From: Lentzea sp. NBRC 105346
GTDB taxonomy: Bacteria; Actinomycetota; Actinomycetes; Mycobacteriales; Pseudonocardiaceae
Reading direction: 5' to 3'
NCBI RefSeq assembly: GCF_030269605.1
Contig: NZ_BSTQ01000006.1
Location: forward strand, 124,001-188,000
Length of the DNA: 64,000 nt
The notes beneath the pieces were generated by a model that saw only the letters and a list, made by a program, of their open reading frames with translations, had not been told where the DNA came from and ran no database searches. Positions 34,333 through 42,462 of the stretch are shown here, piece after piece (position 1 is the stretch's first letter; every line of letters starts with the position of its first letter). A program made the position numbers and the translations under genes.

Positions 34333-35478
34333 ATGGCCCACGCGAACGAAAGTGCCGCCGAACGAGCGCTGGCCCGCTTGCCTCTTGTGTCACAGCGGCG
34401 CTTTCGCTGTCCTGACTTGGAAACCCAGGTGCGAAACCTGTGTGACTGCGTCAACTCCTGTGGCAGGCAAACCACCACAGGCGAGCGGATCAGCCGCGCC
34501 TGCACCGTGTGGAACCTGTCCGCGCTACTCATGGCTGACTGCGGCCTGGTCGACGTCGCGATCAATCTGTGCTGTCGACAGTTCCAGCTGTTTCGAGCGG
34601 CGGCACCTCTGCACGGCGGTGCAGCGATCGCGTCGCTCCAGCCATTGGTGAATCTCGCCCGGCTGACCCGGCGAGCGGGTAACCCTGAAGGCTCATACCG
34701 TGAGCTCGAAGCTATCAATCACGCCGTCCGCGGTGGCGGCAACGCCCTGATCCACGGTGAACTATTTGACTTCAACGGTCTCATCGCAGGACGTATGTCC
34801 ACTGTAGACACATGGTTTCGGCAGGTATTGCGTGAGGACGGAACCCGCGCGCTCGTTGCGAGCCGCCAGTGGATGAACGCTGCGGTGCATGCCGCGAAGT
34901 ACGATGATGCAGAGGATCGGCTCCGCGAAGCTCGTCAGACACGAATCATCGCTCTTGCCGTCAACGGGCAAACCGGTTCCGCACTCGACGTTCTCGACGA
35001 CACCGTGACGAGTGACGACTGGGAGCGGGCGGTGGCGAACTGCCTTCGCAACTACATACTCCTCAACGAGCACAGCCTGGTTGCCGGTGATGTCATCGAC
35101 ATGGTCAACGACGTTCGTCGCGTCTGCGGGGCGTCAGACCGGCCCACGAGGCTATCCTGGATTCGTCTCGGGCTGGTCGGCGCAGATCTCGCGATCGCAG
35201 CAGAGGTGGACACAGGACTTCTCTGCACGGAACTGATCGAGGAAGCCGAACGATCGGCAGATGCGTTTGTTGCGCGGGAAGTGTTGGCACATCCAGGATG
35301 TCGAAAGCGGGCAACCTCAAAGCAGACCGAAGCCTTGGCCCTGCTAATCAGTCGAGCAGGCTTTGGTGCTGGACATGTCCCTGAAGCGCTGATGGACGAC
35401 CTCATGGCCGCCGTCCAGACCGCCGAAGCCGTCCTGACGGAGACCCTTGGCGTTAATCGCCCCATGGACGACGCATGA
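34333..35478 (+). CDS. Helical (TPR-like) protein of the lanthipeptide cluster
   Basis: The 381-residue protein starts at ATG 34333, directly after the previous TAG. It is almost all helical with Cys-containing pairs (RNLCDCVNSCGRQTTTGERISRACTVWNLSALLMADCGLVDVAINLCCRQFQLF) and repeats resembling TPR units (RQTRIIALAVNGQTGSALDVLDD). Similar proteins end FxLD clusters in actinomycetes. It may act as a scaffold or regulator; the function is not established. Confidence 0.65.
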   Translation: MAHANESAAERALARLPLVSQRRFRCPDLETQVRNLCDCVNSCGRQTTTGERISRACTVWNLSALLMADCGLVDVAINLCCRQFQLFRAAAPLHGGAAIASLQPLVNLARLTRRAGNPEGSYRELEAINHAVRGGGNALIHGELFDFNGLIAGRMSTVDTWFRQVLREDGTRALVASRQWMNAAVHAAKYDDAEDRLREARQTRIIALAVNGQTGSALDVLDDTVTSDDWERAVANCLRNYILLNEHSLVAGDVIDMVNDVRRVCGASDRPTRLSWIRLGLVGADLAIAAEVDTGLLCTELIEEAERSADAFVAREVLAHPGCRKRATSKQTEALALLISRAGFGAGHVPEALMDDLMAAVQTAEAVLTETLGVNRPMDDA

Positions 35479-35595
35479 CACCGCCAGCCCAGAGTCACCA
35501 AGAAGCCGTTGTGTGGGCTCACGGTGCGGCCCCGCGGTCTGTGCTCGAAGGACTTCAGACGCCGAAGTTGGGCGCTCCTACCGCCTTCCGCACGT

Positions 35596-36810
35596 CTAGC
35601 TCTCGTCGAAGTATGCCTCGGCGGCCCGACGGATCCGCGCCAGGCGCTTTGAGACAGCGCTGTGGTTGGCGTACCCGAGCATGTCTGCGATTTCGGTCTT
35701 ACTGGTCACGCCGCTGTTGAGCAGCACGACGATCTGCTGGTTTCGAGCGTCCAGCATCGTCAGGAAGTCGTTGGTGACCAGGTTGCCCACAACTTCGCTT
35801 TCGGGCCCTTGGACCGGAGTGGTGTCGGCCAGTTCGACGAACTTCACGGTGACTTTGCGTCGTTTGCCGTGCAGCTTGCGTTCGAAGTCTTCGCGTGCGT
35901 ACGACCAGTGGCTGGAGAAGTCGTCCTCAACCCGATGGGAACGGACCGCGTCGAGGATGCCGCGAAGTCGGCCTGTCCGGTCGGCGGCCTCCACGGTCTC
36001 GGCCACGGCGTCGCGTGCGTCGTCCTCGCCGAACCACACGGGTCCGCCCATCCGCGGGTTGCCGGCCACGGCGCCTACGAGCATGCTGCCGTCCTCAAGG
36101 GTAACCGGGCCGGGAGTCTTGCCCTTGTCGACCTCCGGAAAGGCTAGCAGCCGATCCTGGATGGCGGCGGTGACGGCGGGCACCCAGAAGTCCAGGTTGT
36201 GAGCCAGCAGCCGGATCGGGTCGTCGGCCGAGAACACCTTCATCTTCGACCCCGACACCAGGTGCGGCCACACTGTCCACGCCCAAGCGCGGGCAAGCCT
36301 GGCTTCGAAGTCGGGCACCACCAGGAAGTCGTCGATTCCTACGTGATCGGCCATGAACGGCCACTGACCGCCGCGCAGCAGCGGCAGGCCGAACATGTCG
36401 AGGACGCGCTTGGGCAGAAGGTGAAACAGCGGTGCGTACTCGAAGTACCGCGTCCGTGTCCGCGAGACGAACGTGACGTTGACGTCGCCGAGTTCCGCGA
36501 TCTTCGCCATCGGCTTCGGCAGGTCGTTCAAGTCGAAGAAGCGGCGTCGGAGCTGGGCCGCCTCCCACAGCATGTTCCACTTGACCAGCGCGAGGAACTC
36601 CCGATTCGACGAGGGGTACGGCATCGAGATCGTGACGTACTCCGGCGGAGCCGGTTCGATAGGGCGAACCATCCCGCCGAATATGAAGGCCGTCGAGATG
36701 TTCTGCAGGTGGGGGAACTCCTCCGCGGTCGCCTTAGCCTCAGGGAGAAACACGCTGTCGCGGCGCCACTCCAGCATCTTGGCTGCGGTTGGCTCGCGCT
36801 CCTCGCTCAT
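35596..36810 (-). CDS. Hypothetical protein with sigma-region-4-like C-terminus
   Basis: From ATG 36810, with GAGGG upstream, the product is 404 residues. The bulk (EEFPHLQNISTAFIFGGMVRPIEPAPPEYVTISMPYPSS...LFHLLPKRVLDMFGLPLLRGGQWPFMADHVGIDDFLVVPDF) is not recognised. The C-terminal 60 residues (MLDARNQQIVVLLNSGVTSKTEIADMLGYANHSAVSKRLARIRRAAEAYF) form a LuxR/sigma-4-type HTH. It is a possible regulator at the edge of the island, convergent with the lanthipeptide operon. Confidence 0.6.
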   Translation of the reverse strand: MSEEREPTAAKMLEWRRDSVFLPEAKATAEEFPHLQNISTAFIFGGMVRPIEPAPPEYVTISMPYPSSNREFLALVKWNMLWEAAQLRRRFFDLNDLPKPMAKIAELGDVNVTFVSRTRTRYFEYAPLFHLLPKRVLDMFGLPLLRGGQWPFMADHVGIDDFLVVPDFEARLARAWAWTVWPHLVSGSKMKVFSADDPIRLLAHNLDFWVPAVTAAIQDRLLAFPEVDKGKTPGPVTLEDGSMLVGAVAGNPRMGGPVWFGEDDARDAVAETVEAADRTGRLRGILDAVRSHRVEDDFSSHWSYAREDFERKLHGKRRKVTVKFVELADTTPVQGPESEVVGNLVTNDFLTMLDARNQQIVVLLNSGVTSKTEIADMLGYANHSAVSKRLARIRRAAEAYFDES

Positions 36811-37165
36811 CTTGCCCTCGGTCGTCCGCTCCGGTGTCCGGTTGTCGATCTGAGTCACACCTACTCCACGACAGTCGTCACTGAATTCGTTCCGACCCGC
36901 CAGGACCGATCTGGGACGCGAATACTCCTCGCCTCCGATCTGACCGGAGAGACCCCGTTGCTGGGCGTCATGTCGTTCGAACGCCCACCGACGCATGGCC
37001 ACTTGGCGGGCTGTCGAGAGGTCCGCGGTCCTCTAGCCGGCTCGAAGTTGGGGCCACTTTGGACGAGCGCCGCATGCCCCCTGGTCAGGCGACTTAGTTG
37101 GCGGCACCCTGCCCGGCTACTAGCGCAACCAAACGATTCTCGTTGGAGTCAAAGGGTAATGCCTG
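36811..37165. other. Intergenic region without supported gene
   Basis: The frame of the preceding gene stays open upstream to 37002 but has no RBS. The rest shows no ORF with codon bias and no tRNA-like structure. It should contain the promoter of the 35596-36810 gene. Confidence 0.4.
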
Positions 37166-38407
37166 CTAGACACATGCAACCTTCGTGACGATCCGGACGC
37201 ACTGGACAGTGTCGGGTTGAAGGCGCAGGTAGAGATCTTCGGGGCTGAGGTACGGCTTGCTGGGCGGAGCGTCTGAGTCGACACAGCCGTCTGAGTTGCA
37301 GAACAGCACGCAGTTCACGCCGTCGTTCTGCGCACTGCGAAAGAGGATGCCGTCGACGTTGAAGTCGGGGACGTACCGCAGGTACTCGGTCACGACCTGG
37401 GTGGGCACGTACTCGATGTGTTCCCTGCCATCGATGGTGATGGGCTTGCCAAGGTCAGCGGCGAAGGAGTGCAGGAACTTGAGCTCGTAGTAGTGCGGCC
37501 CCCGTCCGCTGTCGCGGTACAAGCTCGGCACCGGTGGCAGGTCGGCGAGGTTGAGCAGCGTCAGATCCCGTACTGTCTCGAACGCCCCGACAACGGCGTA
37601 ACGCTGAGTGCTGTGCGCTCCGATCTCGGCGACCACTGTGTCGATGTCCTCGCTGCCGTAGAACATGGAGATGCCAGCGGGACTCATTCGGCTGTTCGAT
37701 GCGCGTTCCTTCGGCGGGGAGCCCAACGCCGCAGCGGTCTTGAACTCGACAACCTTGCCAGTGTCATCCGCTAGCCGGCCGCGCCAGAACACCCGTCCAG
37801 CCGGTACCGCCAGCAAGATCCCGTTGTGGATGATGATCTTCTCCAACCTGCTCAGGAGGTTGGCGGCCGTGAAGTCATCCGGGTGCCCCGAGGATTCCTC
37901 AGCGGTCGACAGAAACACGAACCGTGATTCGTGCTTGACCTTCTGGCAGAACGCCTCCCACCCCCAGGTTAGAGCTTTGTCGGGCGGCGACTCGGAGATG
38001 TGGGACTCGGTCCACAGTTGTTGCGTGATCACGTCGCCGATGGCATCGAGGACGTCATAGGTGACGTCGCCCTCGCATACGGCGTAGGCGACTTCGGCGG
38101 AATCGAGGACTTCGCCGCCGTACCACTCACCCTCGTCATAGACAAGACCTGCGTCGTCGACTGACATGTAGAGGAACCACACGGCCTCGACGACGATGTA
38201 CATGAAGTCCTCGAAGGAGGCCGCGATCGGCTCGGCTGCGTCATCGACCGTGGTGCCGCAAAACGAGCACGTCGTCTCGGTGAGGTGCCGGCGGGTCTCC
38301 TCACGCAGAGTGTCGTCGTGGATGCACTCCAGACACACAGTCTTGTCACCGGTCTCACCGAAGCCACGCGCCTCGATCTCCTCCATGTACCTCTTCGCGA
38401 GTCCCAC
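37166..38407 (-). CDS. HEPN-associated RES-domain protein (toxin/defence candidate)
   Basis: The 413-residue protein starts MGLAKRYMEEIEARGFGE. It has two CxxC pairs (VCLECIHDD; TCSFCGTT) and a HEPN-like helical N-terminal domain (FEDFMYIVVEAVWFLYMSVDDAGLVYD). From about 190 comes a RES domain: GRVFWRGRL, PPKERASNSRMSPAGISMFYGSEDIDTVVAEIG, then LFRSAQNDGVNCVLFCN. RES toxins degrade NAD+ using Arg, Glu and Ser residues, and candidates for each are visible. No separate Xre antitoxin precedes it, so it may be a defence effector rather than a TA toxin. Confidence 0.8.
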   Translation of the reverse strand: MGLAKRYMEEIEARGFGETGDKTVCLECIHDDTLREETRRHLTETTCSFCGTTVDDAAEPIAASFEDFMYIVVEAVWFLYMSVDDAGLVYDEGEWYGGEVLDSAEVAYAVCEGDVTYDVLDAIGDVITQQLWTESHISESPPDKALTWGWEAFCQKVKHESRFVFLSTAEESSGHPDDFTAANLLSRLEKIIIHNGILLAVPAGRVFWRGRLADDTGKVVEFKTAAALGSPPKERASNSRMSPAGISMFYGSEDIDTVVAEIGAHSTQRYAVVGAFETVRDLTLLNLADLPPVPSLYRDSGRGPHYYELKFLHSFAADLGKPITIDGREHIEYVPTQVVTEYLRYVPDFNVDGILFRSAQNDGVNCVLFCNSDGCVDSDAPPSKPYLSPEDLYLRLQPDTVQCVRIVTKVACV

Positions 38408-38536
38408 GTGTCTATGAAAGCACTCAGCCGCCGATGAAGCTGTGGGCCCGTGTCGTCGAACAACCTGCCCCAGGGGCGACGCCGTACGGCGGAGTTCCGT
38501 CCGCCTACGCGAGATTCACCGCGATCGTCAATGAGG

Positions 38537-38860
38537 TCAGTACGGCTCCTCGCCGTTCGGATAGGACTTCCGCATCATCGCCTGCGGCACGAAGTGGGCC
38601 ATCGCCAACGGCCCGAACACCGTCGGCCGTTCGTAGACGACGTAGCCGAGGCGACGCGCTGTCTTCGTGTATAGCCACGCGTAGAGCGTCGCCGGGATCT
38701 CTGGCGGTAGGAACAACCCCTGCGTCTGCATGAGGAACGTCGGGGTCTTTGCCGTCCGCGTGAACCAGTCCGGGAACACGGCGTTCCGGTCGAGCACGAC
38801 CTCGACACCCTGCTCGCGAACTTCGCCCAACTCCCTGTTCACCCGCACCTCCTCGAACAT
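38537..38860 (-). CDS. Hypothetical protein
   Basis: The 107-residue protein (MFEEVRVNRELGEVREQGVEVVLDRNAVFPDWFTRTAKTPTFLMQTQGLFLPPEIPATLYAWLYTKTARRLGYVVYERPTVFGPLAMAHFVP in part) has no recognised family. It is mixed alpha/beta with aromatic clusters. It lies alone between the RES gene and plus-strand genes. Confidence 0.5.
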   Translation of the reverse strand: MFEEVRVNRELGEVREQGVEVVLDRNAVFPDWFTRTAKTPTFLMQTQGLFLPPEIPATLYAWLYTKTARRLGYVVYERPTVFGPLAMAHFVPQAMMRKSYPNGEEPY

Positions 38861-39189
38861 GGGTTCGATTCTGCGTCGCCTGTCATGGCCAACGCAACTC
38901 GTCCGAGTGCGGCATCACGTCCTCGACCAGCGACCGAGGAGGTGGTGTCCGGTGGGGTGCACCCCGACCATGCCGGTGTAGCTGCGATGTGCGGGTCGCA
39001 GCGCGAGAGGACGCGCCCGAAGTTCAGGCCCACGACCCGAATCCTGACCACTGTGGCGGCGGGACGTGGTCTCACACGTTGGTGGGACCTCCCGGCGCGG
39101 GCTGCGTCTCGACCTGGCTCGCCGCAGCCAGACTGGGGCCATGACCTGGCTCTGTCCCCGCCGTCGACTCCGACGTTACTGGTGCGCTG
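38861..39189. other. Intergenic region without supported gene
   Basis: A plus-strand open frame (38885-39313) crosses this stretch but is Arg/Pro/Ser-rich without recognisable features, and ends inside the next gene in another frame. Nothing else was found. Confidence 0.35.
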
Positions 39190-39618
39190 TTGCGCGATCC
39201 TGGCGTGGAGTACACGTGGCTGGTCGAGACCAGCGACGACGGCAGCGACTGGTGGACAGCGACTCATCCGGTCCATCGTGACCAGGACAGCGGCGGCATG
39301 GAATGGGCCGTGAGCGCGGAAGAGGTCGCCGAGCGGGTGCTTGCCCGCCAGTTCACGGCCCTGCGTGGTGAACGCGACTGGGACTGGGAAGAGCTGTGGT
39401 TCCGGGTCACCGTGTGGGACCACGCCAACGCCTGCGACTGGGCGGGATGGCAGCAACCGCCGTACCTGCCCGAGAAGGCCGGGTGCACTCCGCAGACCTA
39501 CGGCGCCTACCTTCGGCACCACGGGGCCGAGCCGCACGCCGTCGAGGTTCGCGTGCCCCGCCAGGTTCGCGCCGCAGTTCACAGCCCGACTGGCCCAGGC
39601 CTGGCGGTGGCGCCGTGA
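39190..39618 (+). CDS. Hypothetical Trp-rich protein
   Basis: The protein is 142 residues from TTG 39190; GTG 39205 would remove five. It reads VEYTWLVETSDDGSDWWTATHPVHRDQ...WDWEELWFRVTVWDHANACDWAGWQQPPYLPEKAGCTPQTYGAYL, unusually rich in Trp. No family was recognised. The stop overlaps the next start (GTGA). Confidence 0.5.
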   Translation: MRDPGVEYTWLVETSDDGSDWWTATHPVHRDQDSGGMEWAVSAEEVAERVLARQFTALRGERDWDWEELWFRVTVWDHANACDWAGWQQPPYLPEKAGCTPQTYGAYLRHHGAEPHAVEVRVPRQVRAAVHSPTGPGLAVAP

Positions 39619-39857
39619 GGACTGGCACCTGTGTCGGCGCGATCAGCCGTACCGACCTCGACCAGGCGCTGCGGGAGATCACGCATCTGGTCGACCAGGC
39701 CCGCGAAGCGGGCTGGGACTCCGATCCGATCGGCGAACATCGTGCCCTGCGTACCGCCCGCGCGAAACTTGCCGACCTCGACGGCCACCTTGCCGACCGC
39801 CTAGACGAGTTGACTGTCGAGCACGCTCACCAACCTGGGTTCGAGACTGATGACTGA
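39615..39857 (+). CDS. Small coiled-coil protein, coupled
   Basis: GTG 39615 overlaps the previous stop (GTGA). The 80-residue product (ISRTDLDQALREITHLVDQAREAGWDSDPIGEHRALRTARAKLADLDGHLADRLDEL) is a helical hairpin or coiled coil. Function unknown. Confidence 0.5.
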   Translation: MRTGTCVGAISRTDLDQALREITHLVDQAREAGWDSDPIGEHRALRTARAKLADLDGHLADRLDELTVEHAHQPGFETDD

Positions 39858-39930
39858 TCTAGGCTGAAATCGATCACTAGTTGCTGCAGTCAAATGCACA
39901 CGCCGGTCATGCAGGGCGACACGCCTCGGC

Positions 39931-40182
39931 ATGAGTACCGTCCCGGCTATGGCGACCGTGAGCGCGGCTGATCCTGGACCGAACGACCCTGATCACCTGC
40001 TTGCGCTTGTACGCCAGCACACTCTGCTAGTGCCCGAATGCGACGACTCATGGCGAGGGCTGTGTCCGTTCTGCCGGTCCACGGCGTTCCATGTGCGGCC
40101 GCTGCACGGGACGTTCCACTGCTTCCGCTGTGGCGTGGGCGGCGGCACCACCCGATTCGCGGCCATGATCGAAAACTCGTAG
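39931..40182 (+). CDS. CHC2-type zinc-finger protein (primase-like)
   Basis: The 83-residue protein carries GLCPFCRSTAFHVRPLHGTFHCFRCGVGGGTTRF, the CHC2 zinc finger of DnaG-type primases, with no catalytic TOPRIM domain. Free-standing CHC2 proteins occur on mobile elements and in replication modules. ATG 39931 or 39949 may be the start. Confidence 0.7.
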   Translation: MSTVPAMATVSAADPGPNDPDHLLALVRQHTLLVPECDDSWRGLCPFCRSTAFHVRPLHGTFHCFRCGVGGGTTRFAAMIENS

Positions 40183-40310
40183 GACTACGCCCGTGATTGA
40201 CCATCCGGAACGGCTGCACACAGCCCCCAGGCTGGTAGGTGCCGCAGTACGGTCGAGGAGGTCATCGGGTTGCCGTGCTGGTCTCGATACCTACGGCCCT
40301 GACGGCAAAC

Positions 40311-42131
40311 TCAGGACGGCATGTCTCTGTCTCCTTCACTCCCCGCTGAAGGGCAGTCCTCGTCGCTGGCTGCTGTAGCCGAGGTGACATCCGGGGTAGG
40401 GCTTGCCTCGGGCGGCAGTTGTTCGGCGGTAACGCCGTCAAGCTCAAGTCGGAGAAGGTATCCGTCGGCGTATTCCAGCGGAAACGCTTCCCAATTCATC
40501 GCCAGTACCAGCGCATGAAGGTTGACCTGCTCTTCGAGTTGGCGCAGGTACAGGCCGGCTCTCATCACGACTTCGGACTGCGAGTCCCCGGTGAATTCGA
40601 CCCACGTGCCGGACCCCTTGCGGAAACCTGGACTGGTCTCCTCTGTCGTTGATGTGGAGCGGTTTGCGGGGGTCGCCACAGTCGGGGCGGGAGGCGGCAG
40701 TGCGACTCGTGCTGCCGCCAGACTGGTCCGCATGGGGTCCATCTCAAGGACCGTGTAGAACAGTGTCTTCGTTGTCGCTGCGAGCGGAAACTTCGAGTTC
40801 TCGTCGAACTCCCGAGCCGCTGGACCGGCTTCATCGAGAGCGCGCTGTGCGTCGCGCTCGAACACGTTGACCCCGTGCGTCGTCATGTTGCGCAGCGGTG
40901 CCCGTGGGTTGGCCTGAGCGGAGGCAGCAGCGGTTCTCGCCGCTTTCCACGCGAGGTAGTACGCGAACCCGAGCGAGTATTCGGCGACAACCCTGTCCAC
41001 GGCGTCAGACAGGCGTGGTGCATGGTTCTCCGCAACCTCAGGCAGGTTGTGCCGTTCCAACTCGCGGTTAAAGAATCGCACTGCTTCCGCTGCAAGGACC
41101 TCATGCACAATCCGCAGCAGATCTTCCTGCCGCTGCGCGGTGAGGCTCGCCAACGTCAGTCGATCACACAGATGAGCGTCCAGGCGCTCTCGGCCAGTGT
41201 CCGGGCTCGGCCCGAACGGAATCTGCCAGCGCACTTTGAGCGGGTAGTAGCTGCCGGTGAGTGTCGGGGCCTGCAGGCGGGAGGGATCGCCTTCGGCGAG
41301 ATCCCACGCTACCTGCAAGGTTGGGGGATCCCAGACGAATGCTTCGGGGGGCGTTCCCGTATCGGGCCGGATGAGGCTCGCGCTGCGCGCGTCATTGATC
41401 AGATGGTGGATGCGATCCTGATTGGCATGGAAAGGAAAAGGGTGGTGCCACTCGTGCAGTGGAGGCACCGGGCTCGTCGCAGCGGCGAAGCGCAGCAGCG
41501 TCAGCACGGTCAGTTCCGCCTCGACCGAGGCGTGCGGAACTGGATCATTGCTCAGTTGGCCAGGGGAGAACGCGGAAGCCAGCACTTGTAGTTGGCTGCT
41601 ACGCCAGTTCGTGCGGGCTTGGATGAGGGCGGCCTGTTGATCCTGCTCTTGTCGCTTGCGCCGCTGCTGATCTTCGCGGAGCTGCCGAGCCGCCTCACCC
41701 TCGGGTTCGAGCAACGCCGCTGCTCGTCGCACCAGGTTTGCATCGCAGTCCACGCACTGCGCCTCACCGCCGGTCATCACCGTCTCAAGGGTGGATCGTG
41801 AGCGCAGCCGCAGTTCCTGCTGGCACTTCGAACACCGCAGGTCGGGTAGGACAGCGCGCACCGCTGCTGCTGCGACAACGTTGGCCGGGCCGCGGCCCCG
41901 CGTGTCGATGCTCTTGGCCGGTACTGTCCACATGAGCCTGCCGTATTGATCGACACCGGTCAGTGACCAGTACTGCAGGCCGATCTCCACAAGCTCGGCG
42001 TCCACACCGGCGATGGGCTCGACGTCGAACTTGTAGTTCGCGGTTGGTTCCACTTTCTCCCTCGGTTCGGCCACATCCCCGACAGCAATGAGTACGTCGT
42101 CGGACGGTAACCCAGGCGGGTGCGGCACCAC
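40311..42131 (-). CDS. Large zinc-ribbon protein of unknown function
   Basis: From GTG 42131 the protein is 606 residues; the frame is open to 42251 and the start is uncertain. Near residue 95 it has a four-Cys ribbon (LRCSKCQQE...AQCVDCDANL), then a Gln/Arg-rich coiled coil and a long mixed domain (LDAHLCDRLTLASLTAQRQEDLLRIVHEVLAAEAVRFFNRELER). The middle contains FAYYLAWKAARTAAAS, then a disordered Pro/Ser stretch, and at the end LYLRQLEEQVNLHALVLAMNWEAFPLEYADGYLLRLEL. No family was recognised. It is divergent from a helicase gene and shares with it the zinc-ribbon theme. Confidence 0.6.
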   Translation of the reverse strand: MVPHPPGLPSDDVLIAVGDVAEPREKVEPTANYKFDVEPIAGVDAELVEIGLQYWSLTGVDQYGRLMWTVPAKSIDTRGRGPANVVAAAAVRAVLPDLRCSKCQQELRLRSRSTLETVMTGGEAQCVDCDANLVRRAAALLEPEGEAARQLREDQQRRKRQEQDQQAALIQARTNWRSSQLQVLASAFSPGQLSNDPVPHASVEAELTVLTLLRFAAATSPVPPLHEWHHPFPFHANQDRIHHLINDARSASLIRPDTGTPPEAFVWDPPTLQVAWDLAEGDPSRLQAPTLTGSYYPLKVRWQIPFGPSPDTGRERLDAHLCDRLTLASLTAQRQEDLLRIVHEVLAAEAVRFFNRELERHNLPEVAENHAPRLSDAVDRVVAEYSLGFAYYLAWKAARTAAASAQANPRAPLRNMTTHGVNVFERDAQRALDEAGPAAREFDENSKFPLAATTKTLFYTVLEMDPMRTSLAAARVALPPPAPTVATPANRSTSTTEETSPGFRKGSGTWVEFTGDSQSEVVMRAGLYLRQLEEQVNLHALVLAMNWEAFPLEYADGYLLRLELDGVTAEQLPPEASPTPDVTSATAASDEDCPSAGSEGDRDMPS

Positions 42132-42462
42132 GATCGGGTGATGGGCTCCATGAGGTTCATGCGAAGTGCGCGGCGACGAGACACCGGCCGTGGCTCTGCA
42201 GGGACTCGCACCACCTCCCGTCACAGTCGGTCTGCAGATTTGCCACCCCACGTCTCAGGGCCCGGTTACCTGTTGCCGCAGTGCGGAGCGGAACCATCGC
42301 TGGCCTCTGCTGGTGATGTCGGCGAGGTGCGGTTGATCGTCGTCTGCAGCATGCGGACGGTGCCTGTCCTGCTGTACGCCCAGGTGTACCGACCACGTGC
42401 CACCCGAGTGTTGGGTAGTGGCTGTATGGTCACGTTTCCCAACTCGGTACAGGTACTGGTGC
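42132..42462. promoter_or_regulatory. Divergent intergenic region of the zinc-ribbon trio
   Basis: About 330 bases separate the divergent starts of the unknown zinc-ribbon gene and the helicase gene. No ORF with support is present, although frames are open on both strands. Shared promoters are expected; no -35/-10 pair was assigned with confidence. Confidence 0.4.

Noticed and set aside
37003..37165. Possible tRNA or attachment site in the gap before the RES gene
   Set aside because: No cloverleaf or CCA-like end could be drawn and no direct repeat was found.
38885..39313. A 142-codon plus frame between the small minus gene and the Trp-rich gene
   Set aside because: Ser/Arg/Pro-rich without features and overlaps a better frame.
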